From Candidatus Sulfotelmatobacter sp. (GTDB taxonomy: Bacteria; Acidobacteriota; Terriglobia; Terriglobales; Acidobacteriaceae): a stretch of DNA of 40,309 bases. This document shows positions 33,290 through 40,309 of this stretch, one piece after another. The stretch is taken from the NCBI GenBank assembly GCA_030041415.1, contig JASHNX010000057.1:1-40309 (forward strand), given 5' to 3'. Every line of letters starts with the position of its first letter. Position 1 is the first letter of the stretch. Position numbers and translations under genes: made by a program. The notes under the pieces were generated by a model. It saw nothing but the letters and a program-made list of their open reading frames with translations. It searched no databases and was not told where the DNA came from.

Positions 33290-34921
33290 ATGCGAACGCT
33301 GATCCTGAAGGTCGTCGCACTCGTGACTGTAACGCTGGCGCTGCCTTTGTTTTTGATTCATGCCCAGTCCAAAGAGGAAACTTCCTCTGTCAAAGTCGAA
33401 GCCTCGAAGACCGAAACTCCGAAAGCCCAGGAGTTCAAACCCGAGCAACAGACAAGCAAAGGTTCGGTCACCATCGGTGGGAACGCAATTAATTACGACG
33501 CGATCGCCGGCACGCTGGTCGTGCATCCCAAAGATTGGGACGATGTCCCGCAGAATGCCGACCCCGACCCCAAGAACAAAACGCCCGAAGCCAGCATGTT
33601 TTACGTCGCCTATTTCAAGTCCGACAACAAAGGCGCGCCACGTCCAGTGACTTTTCTCTACAACGGTGGCCCCGGATCCTCGACCGTGTGGCTGCACATG
33701 GGCGCATTCGGGCCTAGACGCGTTGTCACCGCAGACGACACACACACGCCCGCTGCACCGTATTCCGTTGTCAACAACGAATACAGTCTGCTCGACGTCA
33801 CCGATCTCGTCTTCGTCGACGCGCCCGGAACCGGCTTCAGCCGCCTTGGCGGAAAAGACAAAGAAAAAGCTTTTTACGGCGTCGACCAGGATGCCTGGGC
33901 GTTTTCCGATTTCATCGTGCAGTTCCTGTCGAAATATGGCCGCTGGAACTCGCCCAAATACTTGTTCGGCGAAAGCTACGGCACCACGCGATCGGCTGTG
34001 CTGAGCAATATTCTTGAGACCGAGCGCGACGTCGACTTCAACGGCGTTATTCTGCTGTCGCAGATCCTCAACTTCTCGCTCGATTCGGATTTCCCCGATG
34101 CCAATCCAGGCGTCGATATCGCCTATCAGCTCAATCTCCCGACTTACGCCGCAACCGCGTGGTACCACCACAAGCTTCCGGAGCAGCATCCCGACCTCAC
34201 CTCGCTCCTCACTGAAGTCGAGCACTTCGCGATGAACGAATACGCGCTCGCGCTAGAGGCCGGTTCTTCTCTGTCAACAGACCAACGCAATGCCATCGCC
34301 GAGAAGCTCCATCAGTACACCGGCCTTCCGGTCGCATACATCTTGAAAGCTAACCTGCGCATCAACGGTGGAGAATTCGAGAAGAACCTGCAGGATGAAA
34401 ACGACCTGACCACTGGCCGTCTCGACACGCGCTTCTCCGGACCAACGATCGATCCGCTCAGCAAGGAAGCCGACTACGATCCGCAATCGGCCGCGATTTC
34501 TTCTGCCTACGTTTCTGCGTTCAACGAATACGTGCGCAAAGATCTCAAGTACGGCGAAGACAAAGAATACAAGCCCGAGATCGAAGTCTTTCGCTGGTGG
34601 AGTTTTTCCCACAAGCTCCCAGGTTCTCCTTTTGCTTTCCCTGGATCGACCAATGTGATGCACGATCTCGCCGTCGCCATGAAGCAAAACCCACAGCTGA
34701 AGGTTCTTTTAAATGCCGGCTATTTCGATCTCGCCACTCCGTTCTACCAGGGCGTCTACGAAATGCAGCATCTGCCGATTCCTCAAACTCTGAACAAGAA
34801 TATCGAGTTCCGTTTTTACGAATCCGGACACATGGTCTACGCACACGAAGCGTCATTGAAAGCGATTCACGACAACGTCGCTCAGTTCATTCGCGACAGC
34901 GACAATTTGAAAGGAAAGTGA
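33290..34921 (+). CDS. Secreted S10 serine carboxypeptidase
   Basis: 543 aa. Signal peptide at 1-26 (LILKVVALVTVTLALPLFLIHAQ), then a Lys/Glu/Ser-rich linker. S10 motifs are present: YNGGPGSSTVWLHMGAFGPRR (oxyanion region), FGESYGTTRSA (catalytic Ser), NAGYFDLATPF (Asp) and ESGHMVYAHE (His). It removes C-terminal amino acids from peptides in the periplasm or outside. Bacterial S10 proteins are scattered and recurrent in Acidobacteria. It has no clear tie to the UDP-sugar genes. Processing of a peptide-bearing polymer is possible but speculative. Confidence 0.9.
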   Translation: MRTLILKVVALVTVTLALPLFLIHAQSKEETSSVKVEASKTETPKAQEFKPEQQTSKGSVTIGGNAINYDAIAGTLVVHPKDWDDVPQNADPDPKNKTPEASMFYVAYFKSDNKGAPRPVTFLYNGGPGSSTVWLHMGAFGPRRVVTADDTHTPAAPYSVVNNEYSLLDVTDLVFVDAPGTGFSRLGGKDKEKAFYGVDQDAWAFSDFIVQFLSKYGRWNSPKYLFGESYGTTRSAVLSNILETERDVDFNGVILLSQILNFSLDSDFPDANPGVDIAYQLNLPTYAATAWYHHKLPEQHPDLTSLLTEVEHFAMNEYALALEAGSSLSTDQRNAIAEKLHQYTGLPVAYILKANLRINGGEFEKNLQDENDLTTGRLDTRFSGPTIDPLSKEADYDPQSAAISSAYVSAFNEYVRKDLKYGEDKEYKPEIEVFRWWSFSHKLPGSPFAFPGSTNVMHDLAVAMKQNPQLKVLLNAGYFDLATPFYQGVYEMQHLPIPQTLNKNIEFRFYESGHMVYAHEASLKAIHDNVAQFIRDSDNLKGK

Positions 34922-34925
34922 TCTT

Positions 34926-34990
34926 CCGCAGGGACGCGAAGGAAAAATCGAAGTAAAGAGTAGGGACAATCGAACGATCTCGTCCTGCGG
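34926..34990. terminator. Long-loop inverted repeat in the convergent gap
   Basis: CCGCAGGGACG (34926-34936) pairs with CGTCCTGCGG (34981-34990) with one bulged G and a 44-base loop, between the converging S10 and zinc-ribbon genes. Weak bidirectional terminator candidate; the loop is long and there is no T-run. Confidence 0.3.
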
Positions 34991-35017
34991 CTTTACGAAA
35001 GATGAGCCGCCGACGCG

Positions 35018-35626
35018 CTACTGATAGTACGTCAGCTTTGCTTCTACGTGAATCGTCTTTGGACTAAGCAAGGAAAACTTGTTGTTGAAGACCAGGTAAT
35101 ACGTTCCGGGGCCCGAAGGCAAATTTGCGTCCATCCGATCCATGCTCACCCTGCCGCTGCTATAGAAGGGATCGGCATTCTGCTGCCTTTGCCAGCTTGC
35201 ATATCCGTTCTCGGAAAATAGAAACGCCTCGATCATATTCCCCGCTCCTCCGCTCGCAGTGAAGTTGCCGTGAAATTCAACGCCGCTCGCCTTGGTCGGG
35301 ACCTGGAACTTGTAATAGGAGTAACCGAGTTGATTGATCGTGAGCCCTTCGCTCGCAACCGGAATGCTGTGCGGTTTTTTCGTCAATCTGTCAAACGACC
35401 GGTCGAGAGTATCGATGGCGGAAGCCGCCTCGTGCATCTGACTGTTTCTGTAGAGGTAATAACCGAGAGCTGAAAGCAGAAGAACTCCGGCAAGCGCAAA
35501 TAGGGCGCGCGACCAGTTAAGCCCCATGACGCCCGGCCGGTTTGGCGACACAAGAAAACTGTCCCCGCACATCTTGCAAAACCGCGAATCGTGGGGAATG
35601 TCGGCGCCGCAATTGTTACAAAACAC
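35018..35626 (-). CDS. Zinc-ribbon single-pass membrane protein
   Basis: 202 aa from GTG 35626, with AAGGAG about seven bases upstream. An N-terminal zinc ribbon (C3-N-N-C6 ... C17-K-M-C20) is followed by a membrane helix at about 38-60 (SRALFALAGVLLLSALGYYLY). An outer domain (about 75-202) follows, with beta-strand pattern and no family I recognise (SYYKFQVPTKASGVEFHGNF; GTYYLVFNNKFSLLSPKTIHV). The pattern is that of a membrane-anchored sensor or binding protein. It is 98 bp from the PilZ-type gene, same strand, so co-transcription is possible. Confidence 0.85.
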   Translation of the reverse strand: MFCNNCGADIPHDSRFCKMCGDSFLVSPNRPGVMGLNWSRALFALAGVLLLSALGYYLYRNSQMHEAASAIDTLDRSFDRLTKKPHSIPVASEGLTINQLGYSYYKFQVPTKASGVEFHGNFTASGGAGNMIEAFLFSENGYASWQRQQNADPFYSSGRVSMDRMDANLPSGPGTYYLVFNNKFSLLSPKTIHVEAKLTYYQ

Positions 35627-35724
35627 GAAAAACTCCTTGGAGCACTAAAATCGCCGAATACTGAAATCCTGCGTAGCCTTAGCCATAGATTCTCGCGCCG
35701 GCTTGCCGCTAGCTTGCGGCTTCT

Positions 35725-36873
35725 CTAGGTGCTTTCTGTCGTGGCCGCAACGAAATCGATCAACTGCTGCACGCCCAGCCGCTCTTCTTTTGTATTCAAC
35801 TTGAACGAGATTCCCATCCCGTATCCGGGATGCGAAGCGCGCACTTCCCCGCCCAGCCGCAGCTTGATATCGAACGTCCGCACGATTATCTCGACCGTGG
35901 TGCCTCGCGGAAAGGCGACCGGCATTTCCAGATAGCACCCGCCCGGGCTCAAATCGCTCAGGTGGCAATAATTCCGCACCGGACTTCCCTTCTGGTAAAC
36001 CTCTGCTCCCAAACGGCAGGCGTAGCGCGTCTGCCCGCGACGGTTGCCGGGTTCGGAACGTAACCGCGCCACTGCTTCCCGGTCATGCTCTTTCGATTCC
36101 GGCTTTTCTCCCGCCCAGTCTGCCCGCACGATTTGCCCCTCCGGCTTGACCGGCGCTTCTGGTTTCACCGGCTCGGAAGGCGTTTCGGGCTTCGCAGGCT
36201 CATTGAGATTTCTTTCCAGCCATTCGCTTAAGAGTCGCCGCGAAGATGGCGGCACATCGGCAAACTGCACCCCCGCGCGGCCGCTCCAGTCCTGCCAGAT
36301 CACCAGCCCGGACAGCCGGATTGTCTTGGCTTGCCCAGGCAATTGAAACTGAAAATACACTTTGCAAGTCGGCGGCAGATGCTGCCCGAAGTTCACCGCC
36401 ATGCCGTCCTCCGCCACATCCACGAGTGTGGCTTTCGACTGTTGAGCGCCCGCATAATCGATGGTCGCCTGGGTATGCACATTGACCCGCGACTTGCGCC
36501 GCTTGTCCCGGTAGAGAACAGTTTGCGCAGCCTGCAGTGTGCTCAGCGCCCGCTCCCGTGTGATCGGCTTGTACACTACAAAGTTCACCCCGAGCGTGAA
36601 CATCTCCCGGATTTTTTCCTGCCCGCTCACCACCACAATCGCAAGCGTCGCGCCCGATCCACGCGAAGAGTGGCTTTCGCTGAGCAGATTTTTCACATCG
36701 GATTGCTTTTCGCAGTCGGCTATTAACAGGTCAAAGTGATCCTGCGCCAGCCTCACGCCTGCGCGCACTGCGTCCGTGCAGGATTCCACTCGGATGCCCA
36801 GTTCCTCGAGAACTCCGCGCAGAACTTGCGCCGACGCTTCATCGGCGCAGACTAATAGCGATGAAAACTTCAT
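35725..36873 (-). CDS. REC-like/double PilZ protein (c-di-GMP effector)
   Basis: 382 aa from ATG 36873; a GTG at 36894 would add seven residues. An N-terminal receiver-like domain (1-120) has Asp53 (LLIAD) at the usual phosphorylation place and Lys102 (VVYKP). Two PilZ domains follow. The first has RRKSR (125-129) and DVAEDG (152-157), the second RGQTR (279-283) and DLSPGG (307-312), i.e. the RxxxR and [DN]xSxxG c-di-GMP motifs. The first has Ala in place of Ser. A Pro/Glu/Lys linker (about 225-265) separates them. It probably acts as a c-di-GMP-dependent adaptor. It is divergent from the prepilin operon, fitting a role in pilus or secretion control; the target is unknown. Confidence 0.88.
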   Translation of the reverse strand: MKFSSLLVCADEASAQVLRGVLEELGIRVESCTDAVRAGVRLAQDHFDLLIADCEKQSDVKNLLSESHSSRGSGATLAIVVVSGQEKIREMFTLGVNFVVYKPITRERALSTLQAAQTVLYRDKRRKSRVNVHTQATIDYAGAQQSKATLVDVAEDGMAVNFGQHLPPTCKVYFQFQLPGQAKTIRLSGLVIWQDWSGRAGVQFADVPPSSRRLLSEWLERNLNEPAKPETPSEPVKPEAPVKPEGQIVRADWAGEKPESKEHDREAVARLRSEPGNRRGQTRYACRLGAEVYQKGSPVRNYCHLSDLSPGGCYLEMPVAFPRGTTVEIIVRTFDIKLRLGGEVRASHPGYGMGISFKLNTKEERLGVQQLIDFVAATTEST

Positions 36874-37041
36874 ACTTTCGCATCGTAGGGTCACCCCAGT
36901 TCGCCCTACAAGTTACCGGAGTCATCCCAATTCCCGTATTCGCCGGTAAGTTTTCTTCTAACTCCACTGTCCTCAACCGCGTGACCTGAGTCACCTCCGC
37001 CGTTACAAAGGACCAATGCTCTTGCGTTGCACCGTGGTGCT

Positions 37042-37070
37042 TTGACGCTCTCCCACACCCTCCCTACGAT
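37042..37070 (+). promoter_or_regulatory. Predicted sigma-70-type promoter of the prepilin operon
   Basis: TTGACG (37042-37047), exactly 17 bases, then TACGAT (37065-37070). The -35 matches five of six and the -10 four of six. Start near 37077 gives a leader of about 100 bases. Confidence 0.55.
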
Positions 37071-37075
37071 GGTCA

Positions 37076-37162
37076 GGAGTGCAGGATAAACGCCGGTTTC
37101 GCCTGCTGATGCGGGTGGCGTTCTGGCGTCGTCCCAATCCTGCAACGCACGTAAGGCACTCC
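37076..37162 (+). promoter_or_regulatory. Structured 5' leader of the prepilin operon (riboswitch-like)
   Basis: Nested perfect pairings: TGCAGGAT (37080-37087) with ATCCTGCA (37137-37144); AACGCC (37089-37094) with GGCGTT (37117-37122); CCTGC (37102-37106) with GCGGG (37111-37115, one G-U). A competing helix pairs GGAGTGC (37076-37082) with GCACTCC (37156-37162), only four bases before the SD (AGAAGGA, 37167-37173). The shared bases 37080-37082 make the outer and inner helices partly exclusive, as in a switch. It does not fit the c-di-GMP-I (GEMM) core I know. Confidence 0.45.
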
Positions 37163-37176
37163 CCTTAGAAGGACAT

Positions 37177-37785
37177 ATGGCAACCACGAAACAACGCGGC
37201 TTCTCTTTGCTGGAAACCTTGGCGGTGGTTTCGTTCTCGCTCATTCTGGCTGCGATTACCGATATTGCCTTTCAGTCGGCGATGAAGCAGGACCACGTAA
37301 ATCAGGCCTATAACACCACCTTGCTGGCGTTGCGCCGCGCCCGCGATGCCGCGGCTGCAGACATGCGCATTTATGAAGTGACTTTCACGGGTCCCGTTGC
37401 GGGAGTCAATGGCGGCACGATTACCGTAACGCAGGATGTTCCCACGGCTCCGGTGCTTTTTACGGCGACTCTTCCTCCGGACGTTACCTTCAACAACACC
37501 GGGCTGCCTGCCGTTACCGCTCCCGACGGATTTGGAATAGAGGGGAATACGTTCGATTTTGATCAGATTACTGGCGGCGGCGGCAACACGATCTACTTTT
37601 ACCCTGACGGATCGGCACAGGATGCCGGCCCCAACGGCGGAAACCCCAACAACGGCGTCGTCTACCTGGGCATGACGGGACACCTCCCCACGTACCGCGC
37701 CGTCACCTTGTGGGGTTACACGGGTCGTATTCGCGGTTGGCAGTTGAACAACGTTGGAGGCGCGTGGAGCTGGGGTCAGATATGA
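37177..37785 (+). CDS. FimT/GspH-like type IV prepilin
   Basis: 202-aa minor pseudopilin. The prepilin peptidase site is QRG|FSLLE, followed by a hydrophobic helix (about 8-33, ending in AFQSA), with the +5 Glu present. The C-terminal part is beta-rich with FimT-like length (YFYPDGSAQDAGPNG; GWQLNNVGGAWSWGQ). SD AGAAGGA lies three bases before ATG 37177. It is first in a prepilin run whose next gene starts in an ATGA overlap. Such minor pilins prime type IV pilus assembly or a type II secretion/competence-like system. No ATPase, platform protein or peptidase is in the window. Confidence 0.9.
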   Translation: MATTKQRGFSLLETLAVVSFSLILAAITDIAFQSAMKQDHVNQAYNTTLLALRRARDAAAADMRIYEVTFTGPVAGVNGGTITVTQDVPTAPVLFTATLPPDVTFNNTGLPAVTAPDGFGIEGNTFDFDQITGGGGNTIYFYPDGSAQDAGPNGGNPNNGVVYLGMTGHLPTYRAVTLWGYTGRIRGWQLNNVGGAWSWGQI

Positions 37786-38390
37786 AGGCTAACTATTCAA
37801 AATTCGCGCGTCATGCGGAGCAGTCGGGCTTCTCGCTGATCGAAGTAATGATCTCCATGCTCGTCCTCACCGGCGGGCTGATGGCTCTGCTGGCCGCTCT
37901 CGGCATCAGCATGGCGGCCACCCAGACCTCGCAGCAAGACCTTATCGCCCGCCAGGTTGCATCCGAGGTGATGGAAAGCATTTTCAACGCCCGCAACACT
38001 TCGCAAATCGGCTTCTCGGCGATCGCAAATACGGGAACGCCTCCCGGCATTTTCCTCCCCAACGCTCTTCCCTTGCTGTGCGCCGGACCGGATGGCATTC
38101 TCGACACGGCCGACGATACTTCTTGCTTGACCGCTTCAGGAACGGTTTGCCCCAACGGCGGCGTTGAGTGCCTCACTGAGCCCGGCCCTGACGGCATCTT
38201 AGGTACCGCCGATGATGTGATCGTGTCGCTCAATAATTACACGCGCACCGTGGCCATCACTCCTCTGCTGGAGAACGGTAACACCGATCCCACGCTGGTT
38301 CAGGTCACCATCACCATCGCCTACACCGTCCCCAACGTCGGACACACCAAGACATACACGCTTGTCGACTACATCTCTGCCTATCACTAG
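37782..38390 (+). CDS. pilV: PilV-like prepilin with two GPDGIL-TADD motifs
   Basis: 202 aa from ATG 37782, whose ATGA overlaps the FimT-like stop. The prepilin site is SG|FSLIEVMISMLVLTGGLMALLA, a typical PilV N-terminus with +5 Glu. The C-terminal part contains GPDGILDTADD (about 101-111) and GPDGILGTADD (about 134-144), near-identical Asp-rich motifs separated by a Cys-containing segment. These resemble short acidic calcium-binding loops; metal binding is inference. Four cysteines in this middle region may form disulfides. It continues the minor-pilin operon (FimT, PilV, PilW, PilX order). Confidence 0.87.
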   Translation: MKANYSKFARHAEQSGFSLIEVMISMLVLTGGLMALLAALGISMAATQTSQQDLIARQVASEVMESIFNARNTSQIGFSAIANTGTPPGIFLPNALPLLCAGPDGILDTADDTSCLTASGTVCPNGGVECLTEPGPDGILGTADDVIVSLNNYTRTVAITPLLENGNTDPTLVQVTITIAYTVPNVGHTKTYTLVDYISAYH

Positions 38391-38400
38391 AAAGGGAGCC

Positions 38401-39606
38401 ATGCGACGCACATCCAATCCGAGTCGAGGTTTTACCTTCGTCGAGATGATGATCTCTGCGGCCATTGGATTGGCGCTGATCGCGGCTGCCGCACAGTTGT
38501 TCAGCAAGGCCCTGAACGTGAATCTGGTCACTTCGCAGAAGGCGCAGCTGCAGCAGGATTTCCGCGCAGCCGCCAACTTGATGCAACGGGATATCAGCAT
38601 GGCCGGCGCCGGCGCTCTGGGTCAGCAGGGTCTTTCCACCAGCGCCGTCGGACTGCCTGCCAGCACCGGCACCTTGCCCGTTTATCCTTGCACGGCTTTG
38701 GCGACCTGCAATTACATTAATAACTTGCCCGTCGCCTACCCGGTGAATCCCACCGGATCGACGGTTCCGTTTCTTTACTCGATCATTCCCGGATACGACC
38801 TCGGCATTACCGTCAACGCAGCCCAAGGCGCTACGGACATTATCACCGTTATCGCCGCCGATCCGGCGCTCTCTTTGAACTGCTACTCGGGAACGATGAA
38901 TTCCACCGGAACCGCGGTCACGTTCCAGTTGCCGACGCCGCTGCCTTCGACGTGCATTCTGCCCACAAATGTTGTCGCCCCCGCTGCCCTGAACGCAGCC
39001 GCTCCCGTAGGTTTGCAGATCGGCGACATGGTGCTGTTCGGCACCAATGCCGTCGGTGTGGTTACTGGGCCCGTCACCAGTTGCGCCCCGTCCAGCGTTG
39101 CCTACACCGCGTGCTATCTGGTTCCGTTTGCCGGACCGGGGGAAGATCCCGGACACATTAATCAGCCGGCCGCTGCCAGCGGCAGCCTTTCGCAGTATGA
39201 CAGCGCCGCTACGCCTTCCGCCGTGCGTTTGCAGATGGTGACCTACTACCTCACCATCCCGGCGACAACCGGGCTTCCGACGCTGATGCGCATCCAGAAC
39301 GGACAGGTGCCCGCGCCGGTGGCCGAGAACGTGGTCTATCTCAAATTCAGCTACGACGTGAATAACGCCGGAACCATAACCACCAACCAGGCCAGTCTCC
39401 CCGCCGGCACCACCCCCGCCATGATCACGAAGGTCAACATCCTTCACATGAGCATGCGCAGCCAGGCGCGCGACACATGGTCCAGAAGCTCGCTTTCGCT
39501 TTATGGCGGTTATGAAGGGCTCGATCTGCAGACGTCGATCGCGGCCCGCAACCTGACTTCGCAGCAGGAATATCCGATGTCGTGTTCTACGCCCCCGTGT
39601 TATTGA
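38401..39606 (+). CDS. pilW: PilW-like prepilin
   Basis: 401 aa from ATG 38401, with AAAGGGAG three to five bases upstream; an in-frame ATG at 38362 overlaps the PilV gene end and is less likely. The prepilin site is SRG|FTFVEMMISAAIGLALIAAAAQLF, with +5 Glu. The large C-terminal domain has Cys-containing loops (LALNCYSG; ITSCAPSS), features of PilW-type minor pilins. It ends LTSQQEYPMSCSTPPCY, with Cys near the C-terminus. It starts 10 bp after the PilV-like gene. Expected to act with the other minor pilins at the fibre tip or in assembly priming. Confidence 0.87.
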   Translation: MRRTSNPSRGFTFVEMMISAAIGLALIAAAAQLFSKALNVNLVTSQKAQLQQDFRAAANLMQRDISMAGAGALGQQGLSTSAVGLPASTGTLPVYPCTALATCNYINNLPVAYPVNPTGSTVPFLYSIIPGYDLGITVNAAQGATDIITVIAADPALSLNCYSGTMNSTGTAVTFQLPTPLPSTCILPTNVVAPAALNAAAPVGLQIGDMVLFGTNAVGVVTGPVTSCAPSSVAYTACYLVPFAGPGEDPGHINQPAAASGSLSQYDSAATPSAVRLQMVTYYLTIPATTGLPTLMRIQNGQVPAPVAENVVYLKFSYDVNNAGTITTNQASLPAGTTPAMITKVNILHMSMRSQARDTWSRSSLSLYGGYEGLDLQTSIAARNLTSQQEYPMSCSTPPCY

Positions 39607-39662
39607 TTTGCCTGTTTTACGAGATGAAAGAAAGCTCTGACTGAAGAATGAGGAGAAAAGAA

Positions 39663-40309
39663 ATGCTTTCGGCCAAATTGAGTTCACGAGGCTTTACCCT
39701 GGTCGCCTCCCTGTTACTGACGGTGCTTTTATCGGGAGTCGCCATCGCTCTGCTCATGATGGTCACCACCGAGCAGCGCAGCGGCGGCACCGATCTCAGC
39801 AATAACTACACCTATCGGTCCGCTGAAGGCGCCATGGAGAAGATGACCTCCGACCTGGCCAACAGTTTCCAGAGCATTCAATCGCCAACGGCCGCCCAAA
39901 TCTGCGCGTTGAGCGCGAACGCCCCCACTTGGGACCCAACCGTTAGCTATCCGACTTATAGCGTCGCTCCGAACGGCGCAACCAGCTCTAACCCTTGCCC
40001 GGCCCTGACCTATTACTACGGGCAGATCAATGCCGGCCCGGACACCGGTCTCTACGCCCAGATCATGCCGGTCACGCTTAACGTGATGGCGCAGCGCATC
40101 AATGGCCAGGAAACCGTCAGCATGACCCGCACGGCTGAAGTCGCCTTGATCCCGGTCTTCCAATTCGGCGTGTTTTCCGATTCTGATCTTTTCTACGGAC
40201 AAAGCCCCAACCTGGGTTTCGCCGGCCGCGTTCACACCAATGCCGATCTTTATCTTGGCGTCGCGAACGGTGATTATCTGGTCTTCGGCGACAAACTCAG
40301 CGCCTTCGG
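39663..40309 (+). CDS. PilX-like prepilin (3' end beyond window)
   Basis: Starts at ATG 39663 with AGGAG seven bases upstream; the frame is open to the window end (215 residues visible). The N-terminus is RG|FTLVASLLLTVLLSGVAIALLMMV, a prepilin-type site and helix, but residue +5 is Ala instead of the usual Glu, which is common in PilX-like minor pilins. TEQRSGGTDLSNNYTYRSAEGAMEKM follows and resembles the PilX N-terminal domain, where the chain turns into repeated acquired adducts and A-E-G/A. It is fourth in the prepilin run. The C-terminal domain is not visible. Confidence 0.82.
   Translation, partial: MLSAKLSSRGFTLVASLLLTVLLSGVAIALLMMVTTEQRSGGTDLSNNYTYRSAEGAMEKMTSDLANSFQSIQSPTAAQICALSANAPTWDPTVSYPTYSVAPNGATSSNPCPALTYYYGQINAGPDTGLYAQIMPVTLNVMAQRINGQETVSMTRTAEVALIPVFQFGVFSDSDLFYGQSPNLGFAGRVHTNADLYLGVANGDYLVFGDKLSAF

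Larger units (their letters stand above)
36874..37176. other. 303-bp divergent gap between the PilZ and prepilin genes
   Basis: Holds a predicted prepilin promoter (37042-37070) and a structured leader (37076-37162). TTACCGG...CCGGTAA (36913-36919 and 36943-36949) is another inverted repeat, and GTGAC-N4-GTCAC (36981-36994) contains the CTGAGTCAC motif seen at 18881 and 26281. No small gene was found. Confidence 0.6.

Noticed and set aside
33287-34225. 312-codon minus-strand open frame over the S10 peptidase gene
   Set aside because: Covers the catalytic-motif region of the S10 gene on the other strand and has no domain of its own.
37076-37162. c-di-GMP-I (GEMM) riboswitch before the prepilin genes
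   Set aside because: The conserved GEMM core (CACGCACAGGGCAAACC-like and GACGCAAAGCC-like segments) is not present, so only a generic structured leader is claimed.
38311-39687. 458-codon minus-strand open frame across the prepilin genes
   Set aside because: Gly/Arg-rich translation without motifs, opposite three prepilin genes with clear cleavage sites; a codon-bias shadow.

Overview
The window reads as accessory chromosome of an acidobacterium (Terriglobia/Koribacter-like). This is inferred from the family mix: secreted Ig-repeat lipoproteins, a GAF-TonB fusion, a FimT/PilV/PilW/PilX prepilin set, PilZ proteins, a bacterial S10 carboxypeptidase, and moderately GC-rich codon use. No rRNA, tRNA, transposase, phage or CRISPR feature was seen.

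Region 1, positions 1-26507, is almost entirely minus-strand and reads like one long polymer operon. It runs from high to low coordinates. A predicted promoter at 26421-26449 is followed by a hairpin-bearing leader, a NusG/UpxY-type antiterminator and an ExeA-like ATPase. Next come a secreted right-handed beta-helix protein with three Ig repeats, a secreted beta-propeller-like protein, an orphan Fis-type HTH protein, a CpsD-like ATPase with a degenerate Walker A, and a hexapeptide acetyltransferase. The nonribosomal peptide part follows: a PltE/AnaB-type acyl-CoA dehydrogenase homologue, a free-standing adenylation enzyme with a proline code, a free carrier protein, a Leu-code A-PCP protein and an A-PCP-TE protein. 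A Wzx-like flippase, a NodB-type deacetylase and a C-A-PCP-TE NRPS come next. The region ends with a GumB/Wza-like export protein and a GumC/Wzz-like chain-length protein cut by the window edge. The genes are tightly spaced but broken by several gaps of 240-370 bases that may hold internal promoters. Peptide-assembly genes are therefore interleaved with exopolysaccharide export genes. The simplest reading is a polymer decorated with, or exported alongside, a small aminoacyl/peptidyl unit that includes an oxidised proline (pyrrole-2-carboxyl or dehydroprolyl). No glycosyltransferase or exosortase is visible here.

Region 2, 26508-28001 (minus) and 28156-30516 (plus), is a divergent pair: a GAF-transmembrane-TonB protein and a large Ig-repeat lipoprotein with an extended -10 promoter.

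Region 3, 30752-34921 (plus), has UDP-glucose 6-dehydrogenase and UDP-glucuronate decarboxylase, which together make UDP-xylose from UDP-glucose and could feed a polymer pathway, then a secreted S10 serine carboxypeptidase.

Region 4, 35018-36873 (minus), has a zinc-ribbon membrane protein and a REC-like/double PilZ protein. Divergent from it, 37177 to the window end (plus) is a prepilin operon: FimT/GspH-like, PilV-like, PilW-like and PilX-like (cut by the edge). Its leader (about 37076-37162) folds on paper into nested perfect stems just before the ribosome binding site.

Functions rest on reading motifs by eye. Adenylation codes were aligned manually to the GrsA positions, and comparison codes are from memory.
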